Shown in pieces: positions 7,026 to 14,941 of a stretch of DNA of 22,695 nt. The stretch is taken from the NCBI GenBank assembly GCA_038238555.1, contig JBBRXP010000092.1:1-22695 (forward strand). Direction: 5' to 3'. The DNA is from JANNXQ01 sp038238555 (GTDB lineage: Bacteria > Verrucomicrobiota > Verrucomicrobiia > Chthoniobacterales > Chthoniobacteraceae). Position numbers and translations under genes: made by a program. The notes beneath the pieces are model-generated. The model saw only the letters and a program-made list of their open reading frames with translations. It ran no database searches and had not been told where the DNA came from. The first letter of the stretch is position 1. The number at the start of each line of letters is the position of its first letter.

Positions 7026-9305
7026 CTACGGGCCGAGGGTTTGCAGGAAGGCCCGCGTGCTCGCGTCGTCGGGTTGGAGGGTCAGCGCGAGTTGCGCGGC
7101 GCTCTTTGCCTCGGCAGTGCGGCCGAGGCGGGCGAGGATGGTGGCCCGCGCGTAGGGAATGCGGGCATCGCCGGGCGCCGCGAATTCCCCGCGCTGCAAG
7201 GCGGCAAGCGCGCCGGCGGGGTCGCCGAGGGCGTTGCGCGCGAGGCCGAGATTGTACCAGGCCCGGGAGTGCGTAGGATCGAGGGTCACGGCGGTTTGCA
7301 ATTCTGCGGCGGTCTGGTCGGTGCGTCCGGTTTCATTCCAGGCGAGGCCGAGCTTGTAGCGATACTCGGCCTGGCGCGGATCGAGGCGCACGGCTTCCTG
7401 CAACTCGCGCAGCGCGCCCGCCGTGTCGCCGATGGTGCTGAGGACGACGGCGAGTTCGTGCCGGATGGGCGCTGAATTTGGATCCCACTCGACGGCACGG
7501 CGAAGCTCGGTGGCGGCGCCGGCTGCGTCGTGGCGCGCGAGTTGAAAGGCGGCGAGTTGCATGCGGCCGACGGGTTGGTCGGCATTGTGCGCCATCGAGT
7601 GCTGAAGCTCTGCGGCCGCGAGCGTGTCGAGCGCGAGGGAATCGCGCAGCGTCCACGCGGCGGCGATGCGCACGCTGCGATCGGCGTCGTCGAGAAGGTG
7701 GCCGGCAAAGGTGCGGGCGTCGGCGCGCTCCGGCAGCGCGGATTCCAGCGCGTGCACGGCGGCGGCACGCACGAGCGGGCTGGGATGCAGTGTCTGTTGG
7801 ATGAGCATCGAGCCCACGCGCGGTTCGCCGGCCCACTGCGCCAGGAGATGCGCGGCGGCCGTCTGCCAGTAAGGCGATGCGTTGTCCCGAGCGATCGCGT
7901 GCAACGACTCGCGGGCGCTGCCTTTGCCGGCGCGCGCGGCGGCCACGGTGCGCGCGCGCTGCCGCGAGGGACGTTCCATTTTCGCGCCAAACCACTCGTC
8001 GACCGCGGCGAGCGACCAGCCTGCGTCCTTGTCGGTGTGGCAGCGGTTGCAGGCGTTTGGAATGCCGAGCTCTGCGGTGAGCAACGGATCGGGGATGGTG
8101 AAGCCATGGTCGCGCCGCGCGTGGCGCTGCATGTAAGTGGTCACGGGCATGTGGCAGCTCACGCACTGCGCGCCCGCGCTCTGGGCGCCGTGATGACTGT
8201 GCGCCACCGGGTCGATGAGCGGCGCGATCTTCGCGATCCCCGGCACCGCCGCGCCGCTGTGGCAGCGCAGGCACAGCGCGTTGCCGGGCGCGAGAATTTT
8301 TGCCGTGTGCGGCTCATGGCAATCCACGCAACGCACGCCGGCCGCGTGCATCTTGCTGCCGAGCAGCGAGCCGTACTCATAATCCTCGCCGCTCACCTGG
8401 CCGTCGGCAAAGTAAGCGTCGCTCTCATCGACTACGGTGAGCGCAAAGTGGTCGGTAAATTTTTCGCCCGGATGAAAGTCCCCCGTGAGCTCACCGCGCC
8501 GCGCGTGGCAGGAGCCGCACGTGTCCAGCATTTGATCGCGCGTGAACTTCGGGAGCGGAGCTTGAGGTGCCGCGACGTGCGCCCGCATCGGGCCGTGGCA
8601 GCTTTCGCAGCTCACGGTCGGCTCGGCCATCGCGGTGCGGAAAGCATCCGCGCCTGGGTCGTAATTTTTTCGCACGCGCGTGTTGTGGCAGCTCGCACAC
8701 ATCGCGTTCCAATTCATGCCGCGCCCCGTCCAGTGGCCCCACTCGCCGGGCTTGCGATCTTCGTTGGCAAACACATCGAACCACTCGCCCGAGCGCGGAT
8801 CGAACGAGGCCTCGAGGGTCTGCAAGCGACCGCCTGGCTCGGCCACGAGAAATTGCCGCAGCGGATCGTGGCCGATCACGCGCTCGACCGGGTAAGCCTC
8901 GACCTTCCCGCCAAAGCCGAGCGTTTCGACCACGTCGCGCCCATCGCGCTTGCAGACTTTAGTCTCCTGGCTCGCGTGTTGAAAAGTGCGCGTCGGCTCA
9001 AAGGCGGCGCGGTCCAGTGCATCGTCCAGCGGGCGCTCCGCCAGCCCGTGGTGCGACGCGCTCCACTGCTCGTTCTCCCGCGCGTGGCACTCCCGGCAAC
9101 TCGCCGAGCCCGCGTAGCCCGCAAAGACCCCACGTTCCTCCTGCAGGATCGGCGCGATGGATCGCCGCTCCGGCGGCGGAGGGTGCGCGTGTCGTAGAGA
9201 GATCCCTGCCACTGCCACGACCACCCCGGCCAGCGCGAGCGCGAGACACCAGCGGCTTGCGTAGTAGCGCGATGTTTTCGACGGCGGTCGTTTTGTCTTT
9301 TTCAT
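7026..9305 (-). CDS. Membrane-anchored octaheme c-type cytochrome with HEAT/TPR tail
   Basis: A 759-residue protein. An uncleaved anchor or signal (about residues 17-38, ALALAGVVVAVAG) follows a basic N-terminus. Eight CxxCH heme sites lie at about residues 70, 203, 233, 263, 326, 345, 381 and 419, plus many extra His for distal ligands. After residue ~440 it becomes helical: HEAT-like repeats (SPLVRAAAVHALES, DRSVRIAAAWTLRD), then about four or five TPRs (DPNSAPIRHELAVVL, DPRQAEYRYKLGLAW, DPTHSRAWYNLGLAR) to the end. It would face the periplasm and carry electrons, with the repeats docking a partner. It resembles the multiheme proteins annotated as TPR cytochromes in Planctomycetes and Verrucomicrobia; the donor and acceptor are unknown. 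Heme attachment would need cytochrome c maturation genes elsewhere. Confidence 0.85.
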   Translation of the reverse strand: MKKTKRPPSKTSRYYASRWCLALALAGVVVAVAGISLRHAHPPPPERRSIAPILQEERGVFAGYAGSASCRECHARENEQWSASHHGLAERPLDDALDRAAFEPTRTFQHASQETKVCKRDGRDVVETLGFGGKVEAYPVERVIGHDPLRQFLVAEPGGRLQTLEASFDPRSGEWFDVFANEDRKPGEWGHWTGRGMNWNAMCASCHNTRVRKNYDPGADAFRTAMAEPTVSCESCHGPMRAHVAAPQAPLPKFTRDQMLDTCGSCHARRGELTGDFHPGEKFTDHFALTVVDESDAYFADGQVSGEDYEYGSLLGSKMHAAGVRCVDCHEPHTAKILAPGNALCLRCHSGAAVPGIAKIAPLIDPVAHSHHGAQSAGAQCVSCHMPVTTYMQRHARRDHGFTIPDPLLTAELGIPNACNRCHTDKDAGWSLAAVDEWFGAKMERPSRQRARTVAAARAGKGSARESLHAIARDNASPYWQTAAAHLLAQWAGEPRVGSMLIQQTLHPSPLVRAAAVHALESALPERADARTFAGHLLDDADRSVRIAAAWTLRDSLALDTLAAAELQHSMAHNADQPVGRMQLAAFQLARHDAAGAATELRRAVEWDPNSAPIRHELAVVLSTIGDTAGALRELQEAVRLDPRQAEYRYKLGLAWNETGRTDQTAAELQTAVTLDPTHSRAWYNLGLARNALGDPAGALAALQRGEFAAPGDARIPYARATILARLGRTAEAKSAAQLALTLQPDDASTRAFLQTLGP

Positions 9306-9328
9306 TTCGGTGTGCGTGCAAGTGAGAC

Positions 9329-9355
9329 CACAGATTGCACAGATGACTCAGATAA
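9329..9355. repeat. Nonamer array (CACAGATTG type), three units
   Basis: Three consecutive 9-mers, CACAGATTG, CACAGATGA and CTCAGATAA, lie 24 bp upstream of the cytochrome start in the divergent gap 9306-9483. A different period-7 array sits 38 bp further on. Confidence 0.7.
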
Positions 9356-9392
9356 ACAGCGCGAGCCGCCGCTGGCTCATCCGCCGCGCAAA

Positions 9393-9420
9393 TTTTCAAT
9401 TTTCAATTTTCAATCCTCAA
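9393..9420 (-). repeat. Heptamer array B (TTGAAAA type), four units
   Basis: Read on the minus strand this is TTGAGGA followed by TTGAAAA three times, exactly the first 28 bp of array A. Two further bases also match (30-bp identity). It lies 88 bp upstream of the minus-strand cytochrome gene and 64 bp upstream of the plus-strand DUF1223 gene. Confidence 0.85.
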
Positions 9421-9483
9421 TTTTTTCTCTCCGAGTTGTGAGCTCGTGGGAATAGGAGCGTCGAGGCGCGACTCCCACTGGCC

Positions 9484-10221
9484 GTGAAGAATCTCCATCT
9501 CCTTCTCATGGCTCTCGCCATCCCCCTTCTCGCCGCCGAGCCGCAGACTTTCGAAAGCGCGACGACCCCGCCCGTGCTCGTCGAACTTTTTTCGTCCGAG
9601 GGTTGCAGCAGTTGCCCGCCGGCGGAGGCGTGGGTGAGCGCGCTCAAGTCGAGCCCGGATTTGTGGAAGCGCGTGGTGCCCGTGGTCTTTCATGTCGATT
9701 ACTGGGATCGACTGGGCTGGCCGGATCGCTTTGCCTCGCGCGAGTTCACGGCGCGCCAGGCCCGTTACGCCGCGGCGGGGGGCGTCGCTTCGGTCTATAC
9801 GCCGGGCTTCGTGGTCAATGGACGCGAGTGGCGCGGCTGGTTTGAGAGCAAGCCTCTGCCCGCGACGGGCGCGGCAAAGGGCGGCCGATTGAAGGTCACG
9901 CTCCGCGACCGCACGCGCGCGGAGATCGTCTTCACACCAGCCGCGGCCGGGACGCCGCCGCTCTTTGTCGAGTTCGCGCTGCTCGGCGGCGGCATCGAGA
10001 GCGATGTCAGGCGCGGTGAAAATAGCGGGCGCAAACTCCGGCACGATTTCGTGGTGCTGCACTTCGCGCATTCCCCTCTGCGCGCTTAAGAGGCAGGCTT
10101 CACCGCGTCGCTTTCTCTCCCGGAAAAAATGGCCGACCAACCCGTGGCCGTCGCGGCATGGATCAATGCGGGCGATACCCAACCGCCGTTGCAAGCCACC
10201 GGCGGCTGGCTCGCGCGGTAG
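9484..10221 (+). pseudogene. DUF1223 exported thioredoxin-like protein interrupted by an in-frame TAA
   Basis: From GTG 9484, 201 residues are readable to a TAA at 10087-10089. A signal peptide (KNLHLLLMALAIPLLAA) is followed by the DUF1223 hallmark VELFSSEGCSSCPPAE with a CxxC pair, FHVDYWDRLGWPD, and YTPGFVVNG (cis-Pro region), so this looks like a periplasmic redox-type thioredoxin fold. After the TAA the same frame stays open to TAG 10219-10221 and encodes 43 residues that look like the usual family C-terminus (PVAVAAWINAGDTQPPLQA). Thus a single nonsense change seems to have removed the last beta strands. Either it is a recent pseudogene, a truncated but working protein, a sequencing error, or a readthrough site. 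The original end abuts the stop of the next gene exactly. Confidence 0.75.
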
Positions 10222-11169
<948 letters not shown>

Positions 11170-11211
11170 GAAGGCGGGGAAAGGCGACGGGGACTTTCGC
11201 CTATTCTTCGC

Positions 11212-11853
11212 TTAATCGCTCAATCGAAAACGCACGGGCACTTCGATCTTGGACGCGACGGGAAAGCCTGCCACGCGGCCGGAGCGAAAACGCCAGCGGG
11301 CCACACCGGTGCGCGCGGCATCGTCGAGACGCCGACTGCCCGAGCTTTGTTTCACCCCGACGGCCGTGACTTCACCGCGCTCATTGATCGAGACCGCGAG
11401 CAAGACCACGCCTTGTTCCCCGGCTTGCCGCGAGGCAGGCGGGTAGGGGGGGTGCGGATTGTAGAGATAGGCCGGTCTTGTATCGGCAGTTGCGCCGGCA
11501 CTGCGCGATTCAATGGCATTTCCTGGAACCGCCTTTGGCCTGGCAGGCGCGGCCGGGCTGGTGCTCCGCGAGCGAGGCATCGTCGGAGTGGCGAGCGGCT
11601 GCGGCATTTCGCGGGACACCGGTTCCGGCGACGGCGCAACGGCCGCGGGTTCGGGTGCCGGCGGCTCGGGAAGCGGCATGGGCGCTGCATTTGCAGGCGC
11701 AGCGGGAGCAGACTCGAGGAGAGTAAGCTCCACAGTTTCCGAGGCGCCGACGGAATACTGCGGCGCGGTCACGGGCCAGTGCGCGAGCAACAACGCGGCG
11801 TGGACTGCGATCGCCGCGACCAGCCATGCGCTGTAGCTCGAGGCGCGCGGCAT
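11212..11853 (-). CDS. tonB: TonB family protein
   Basis: A 213-residue energy-transducing protein. The start at ATG 11853 shares one base with the exbD stop (TGATG). It has a single N-terminal anchor (YSAWLVAAIAVHAALLLAHW), then a Pro/Ala/Glu-rich periplasmic spacer (about residues 50-130), then a C-terminal TonB domain with YPPASRQAGEQGVVLLAVSI, DDAARTGVARWRF and a final VPVRFRLSD. It passes the proton-motive force from ExbB/ExbD to outer-membrane receptors. Its order after exbB-exbD confirms the role. Confidence 0.92.
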   Translation of the reverse strand: MPRASSYSAWLVAAIAVHAALLLAHWPVTAPQYSVGASETVELTLLESAPAAPANAAPMPLPEPPAPEPAAVAPSPEPVSREMPQPLATPTMPRSRSTSPAAPARPKAVPGNAIESRSAGATADTRPAYLYNPHPPYPPASRQAGEQGVVLLAVSINERGEVTAVGVKQSSGSRRLDDAARTGVARWRFRSGRVAGFPVASKIEVPVRFRLSD

Positions 11854-12275
11854 CACTGCGACTTTGGCTTTGTCTCGAAGGCGACCTTGCCGATCCCACA
11901 CTTCCGCACCTCGTCGAGCACGAAGATGGTGACGCCGAGCCGCGAGGCTTCGTCTCCATTGATGAAGACTTTCGGGTCGTCGTTTTCGGTCTTCAACTTT
12001 TGCAACGCGGCAGGCAGCTCGGCCGCGCTCATCGGCTGCTTGTTGAAAAGAATCGCGCCCTCCGCCGTGACGGTGATGGAGGTGAACTCGTCGCGATTCT
12101 GCGGCTCACCGCTCGCCGCCGCCGGCAGGTGCACCGGCACGCCTTTGCTCTTCACCATGGAAAGCGAGACCATCACAAAAGTCGCGAGCAGGAAAAAAAT
12201 GATGTCGATGAGCGGGATGATCTCGATGCGCGCGCGCTTCGTCGAACGCGGGGAGGGGATGTGGATGGTGTTCAT
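11853..12275 (-). CDS. exbD: Biopolymer transport protein ExbD
   Basis: A 140-residue ExbD/TolR protein with one transmembrane helix near residues 18-42. It contains the essential membrane Asp in IEIIPLIDIIFFLLATF, and the periplasmic domain ends in GVTIFVLDEVRKCGIGKVAFET. The ATG overlaps the exbB stop (ATGA). It forms the proton channel with ExbB. Confidence 0.95.
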   Translation of the reverse strand: MNTIHIPSPRSTKRARIEIIPLIDIIFFLLATFVMVSLSMVKSKGVPVHLPAAASGEPQNRDEFTSITVTAEGAILFNKQPMSAAELPAALQKLKTENDDPKVFINGDEASRLGVTIFVLDEVRKCGIGKVAFETKPKSQ

Positions 12276-12919
12276 GTTTCGGTCGGCGGAGAGGCGCCAC
12301 TCAACACTCCACTCTCAACACTCAACTTCTTTCCCAGCAGTGCGTCGAGGCGCGAAGCGGCGTCTTCGATTTCGTGCCGCGCGTCTTCCATCTTCGTGTT
12401 CAGAAAATTAAAGGGAATGAGCGCGACGATCGCGATGAAGAGCCCGAAGGCCGTGGCGATGAGCGCCTCGGCGATGCCGCCGGTGATCTGCGCCGGCGCG
12501 CCGAGTTCCTGCCCGCCCAGCAGGCTGAAGGAGCGGATCATCCCCATGACGGTGCCGAGCAGTCCGAGCAAAGGCGCGAGCGTGATGGTGGTATCGAGAA
12601 TCGGGAGCCCGCGATTGAAGCGCTTGAGCTCCCGCGCCGCGCCTCGGAGCAGCGCATTGGCGTGCGACCCGCCGCGCTCGGCCAGCGCAAAGGTGAGCAC
12701 CCGCGCGATGTAGTCCTTCGATCCTGCTCCCGCCCGGATCGCGGCATCGCGATCGCCTCGCTCGGTGGCGGCAAAGATGCGCTCTACCGCGCCGCGATCG
12801 AGCCGCAGTCTTTCGCGCACCACAAAGAAGAGCCGCTCCAGCACGACGGTGAGCGCGAGGATAGATGTGATGAGCAGCGGCCACATGACCGGTCCGCCTT
12901 TGAAGAAGATTGTGATCAT
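12272..12919 (-). CDS. exbB: Biopolymer transport protein ExbB (MotA/TolQ/ExbB)
   Basis: A 215-residue inner-membrane proton-channel subunit. Helices are at about residues 10-28, 110-135 and 150-172, with the signature ILDTTITLAPLLGLLGTVMGM and GGIAEALIATAFGLFIAI. It is the first gene of exbB-exbD-tonB, and its upstream gap holds a 140-bp palindromic element. The last ~15 residues (KLSVESGVLSG...) are encoded by heptamer array C rather than by conserved sequence, so the C-terminus appears to be repeat-derived. Confidence 0.94.
   Translation of the reverse strand: MITIFFKGGPVMWPLLITSILALTVVLERLFFVVRERLRLDRGAVERIFAATERGDRDAAIRAGAGSKDYIARVLTFALAERGGSHANALLRGAARELKRFNRGLPILDTTITLAPLLGLLGTVMGMIRSFSLLGGQELGAPAQITGGIAEALIATAFGLFIAIVALIPFNFLNTKMEDARHEIEDAASRLDALLGKKLSVESGVLSGASPPTET
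12298..12325 (-). repeat. Heptamer array C (TTGAGTG type), four units, inside the exbB 3' end
   Basis: On the minus strand the units are TTGAGTG, TTGAGAG, TGGAGTG, TTGAGTG. It ends 22 nt before the exbD start and encodes part of the ExbB tail. Array D between hisB and hisH uses the same units in the same order, minus one. Confidence 0.8.
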
Positions 12920-12938
12920 TGGGTGCTGTGGCCTTTAA

Positions 12939-13078
12939 GGAACCGCTGATTTGATCCACGAAATACACCAAAGAGACGAAAAGGGCTGGTGCAGCGCGTT
13001 TGCTCGCCCGGTCTTCATGTTCCTTTTCGTGTCGTCCGCGTATTTCGTGGACTCCATCTTATTTTAATCAGTGGTTCC
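12939..13078. repeat. 140-bp palindromic intergenic element
   Basis: The ends are inverted: 12939-12951 (GGAACCGCTGATT) pairs with 13066-13078 at 12 of 13 positions. Inside, a 29-bp arm at 12956-12984 pairs with 13022-13050 at 24 of 29. The left arm itself has period 9 (ACGAAATAC, ACCAAAGAG, ACGAAAAGG). It occupies the divergent gap between exbB and the small membrane protein gene. No transposase or clear target-site duplication is seen; it looks like a MITE or REP-type element. Confidence 0.7.
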
Positions 13079-13175
13079 CCGGCGTCGGGGCGACATAAAA
13101 AAAAACGTGCGCGCAGACTTGCGAAGAATGCCTCTTGCGCCGCTCGCCGGACGCGGGCGACCTTCCGGGCACGTC

Positions 13176-13487
13176 ATGAATTTTCTCCTCGCCGCCATCT
13201 GCATCGGGTTCCTCGCGTGGGCGGCTTTCCAGCATTTCCGCCGGCAACCTGTGGCCGGATCGCAAGCGCGTTTCCTTTTCATCCGCGCGTGGGCTTTCAC
13301 GGCGCTGGTGAGTTTCATGTTTCTGCTCGCGTTTCTTTTTCTGCCAAACAAGGGGCGCGTGGTGTTGCTCCTGCCGGTCTTCCTCTTCGGCGCCACCCTG
13401 GCAAAGTGGATCGCCAGGAGCCGCGACCGGCTGCGCCGCGAATCGCAAACGCAATCGAACTTCGAGCGAGCGAAGCGAATCAACTGA
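13176..13487 (+). CDS. Small membrane protein of unknown function
   Basis: 103 residues from ATG 13176. An in-frame start at 13071 would add 35 basic residues and falls in the palindromic element, so it is less likely. Three hydrophobic segments are seen: MNFLLAAICIGFLAWAAF, AFTALVSFMFLLAFLFL and GRVVLLLPVFLFGATLA. A basic cytoplasmic tail ends in RAKRIN. No family is recognised. It precedes msrB by 44 nt on the same strand. Confidence 0.6.
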   Translation: MNFLLAAICIGFLAWAAFQHFRRQPVAGSQARFLFIRAWAFTALVSFMFLLAFLFLPNKGRVVLLLPVFLFGATLAKWIARSRDRLRRESQTQSNFERAKRIN

Positions 13488-13531
13488 GCCGTCTTTTGAA
13501 TTTATCGGCGCCGTGCTCTACCTTCCCGGCC

Positions 13532-14101
13532 ATGATTTCAACCGCCCGCCCGCTCCCGCAGATTTTCCTCGCCGCCGCCGTCGCCGCCGCCACGCTTTTT
13601 GCGCCCGGATGCGATGCCAGGGACAAGGAGAAACCCACCGCATCGCCCACCACCCGCCCCACCGATATGAGCCAGCTAAGCAAAGACGAACTGAAGAAGA
13701 AACTCACGCCCATCCAATATCAGGTGGCGTGCGAAAACGGGACCGAACGCCCCTTTCAAAACGAATACTGGGATAACCACGCGGCCGGCATTTATGTCGA
13801 TCTCATCAGCGGCGAGCCGCTCTTTGCCTCGGTCCACAAATTCGACTCCGGCACGGGCTGGCCGAGCTTTTGGCAGGCTTTGAAAAAGGAAAACGTGGTG
13901 GAAAAAAGCGACAGTGCGCACGGCATGGCACGCACCGAAGTGCGCTCGAAGAAGAGCGACGCACATCTCGGCCACGTCTTTCCCGACGGGCCGAAACCCA
14001 CCGGGCTGCGCTACTGCATGAACTCCGCGTCGATGCGCTTCATTCCCGTGGCCAAGCTCAAGGACGAGGGATACGGCGAATTTCTCGATCTCTTCAAGTA
14101 G
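13532..14101 (+). CDS. msrB: Exported peptide-methionine (R)-S-oxide reductase
   Basis: A 189-residue MsrB with an N-terminal export signal ending FAPGCDARDKE, perhaps a lipoprotein although the lipobox is imperfect. A Thr/Pro-rich linker is followed by the SelR domain: GTERPFQNEYWDN, GIYVDLISGEPLF, FDSGTGWPSFW, HLGHVFPDGP and catalytic RYCMNSASM. The four zinc Cys of zinc-type MsrB are absent (ISGEPL and KKSDAH instead). The usual resolving Cys in the GWPSF motif is Thr; the only other Cys of the mature domain is in VACENGTE and may take that role. It would repair oxidised Met-R-O in the periplasm. Confidence 0.93.
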   Translation: MISTARPLPQIFLAAAVAAATLFAPGCDARDKEKPTASPTTRPTDMSQLSKDELKKKLTPIQYQVACENGTERPFQNEYWDNHAAGIYVDLISGEPLFASVHKFDSGTGWPSFWQALKKENVVEKSDSAHGMARTEVRSKKSDAHLGHVFPDGPKPTGLRYCMNSASMRFIPVAKLKDEGYGEFLDLFK

Positions 14102-14112
14102 CGGCGGACCCT

Positions 14113-14222
14113 GCGTGGCGCAGGCTTCCGAGCCTGCGGGAGTCGCGCAGGCAACCCAGCCTGCCGTGAACAGCATGCTGGAAGCCAGCGGAACAAACGC
14201 AGGCAGGATGCCTGCGCCACGC
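14113..14222. repeat. 110-bp palindromic element with 13-bp terminal inverted repeats
   Basis: GCGTGGCGCAGGC (14113-14125) is perfectly inverted at 14210-14222. The interior is a run of small hairpins: CAGGCT/AGCCTG (14121-14136), GCAGGC/GCCTGC (14147-14164), the palindrome CAGCATGCTG (14171-14180), GCTGG/CCAGC (14177-14189), and GCAGGCA/TGCCTGC (14199-14215). It fills most of the msrB-hisB gap. It has no stop in the hisB frame, so it could be read as an N-terminal extension of HisB from a GTG at 14115. No transposase or clear target duplication is seen. Confidence 0.75.
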
Positions 14223-14279
14223 TCCTCGATCGCAAAGGATTGCGGCACTCCATCGCCTCTGTTTCATTCGCCGCCAGCC

Positions 14280-14876
14280 ATGAGCACCATTCGCACTGCC
14301 CGCGTCGAACGCGCCACCGGAGAGACCGACATTACCGTCGAACTGACCATCGACGGCCGCGGCAAGAGCGCCGTGACCACCAAGATTCCCTTCTTCGATC
14401 ACATGCTCACGCTCTTCGCGCGGCACGGCTTGGTGGATCTCGTGGTGCAGGCCGATGGCGACATCGAGGTGGACCTGCATCACACCGTGGAAGACACAGG
14501 GATCGCCCTCGGCCAGGCTTTCATGCGCGCGCTCGGCGACAAGCGCGGCATCCGGCGCTACGGCTGGTGCTACGTGCCGATGGATGAGACGCTCGCGCGC
14601 GTGGTGGTGGATTTCAGCGGCCGGCCCTTCCTCGAATATCGCGCGCCAACCGGGGTGCCGACCATCGGCAGCGCGTTTTCGTTTTCACTGGTCGAGGAAT
14701 TTCTGCGCGCGTTCAGCGTGCACGCTGGCGTCAATCTTCACGTCGAAATCCTTTACGGCCGCGATGCGCATCACATGGCCGAGGCCGTCTTCAAGGCGCT
14801 CGCGCGCGCCGTGGATCAAGCTTGCCAGCTCGATGCGCGAGTCGATGGCGTGCCGAGCACGAAGGGCACATTGTGA
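14280..14876 (+). CDS. hisB: Imidazoleglycerol-phosphate dehydratase
   Basis: A 198-residue monofunctional IGPD (histidine synthesis step 6). The manganese-binding His/Glu clusters are seen: FFDHMLTLFARHG, DLHHTVEDTGIALG and YGRDAHHMAEAVFKALARA. There is no histidinol-phosphatase domain. The ATG at 14280 gives the normal start RTARVERATGETDI. hisH follows after 65 nt of repeat-rich spacer. Confidence 0.96.
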   Translation: MSTIRTARVERATGETDITVELTIDGRGKSAVTTKIPFFDHMLTLFARHGLVDLVVQADGDIEVDLHHTVEDTGIALGQAFMRALGDKRGIRRYGWCYVPMDETLARVVVDFSGRPFLEYRAPTGVPTIGSAFSFSLVEEFLRAFSVHAGVNLHVEILYGRDAHHMAEAVFKALARAVDQACQLDARVDGVPSTKGTL

Positions 14877-14880
14877 AGAA

Positions 14881-14935
14881 AGTTGAGTGTTGAGAGTTGA
14901 GTGGCACTTCGCTCCTCACCGCTCAACACTCAACT
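14881..14935 (+). repeat. Heptamer array D with 14-bp inverted copy, in the hisB-hisH gap
   Basis: Units TTGAGTG, TTGAGAG, TTGAGTG lie at 14883-14903. The left 14 bp (AGTTGAGTGTTGAG, 14881-14894) are perfectly inverted at 14922-14935, making a possible hairpin with a 27-nt loop. It ends 6 nt before the hisH GTG and covers its ribosome-binding region. Confidence 0.8.
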
Positions 14936-14941
14936 CTCCTC

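Noticed and set aside
7530..9197. 555-codon plus-strand open frame opposite the octaheme cytochrome
   Set aside because: GC-rich shadow; the minus strand has eight CxxCH sites and TPRs.
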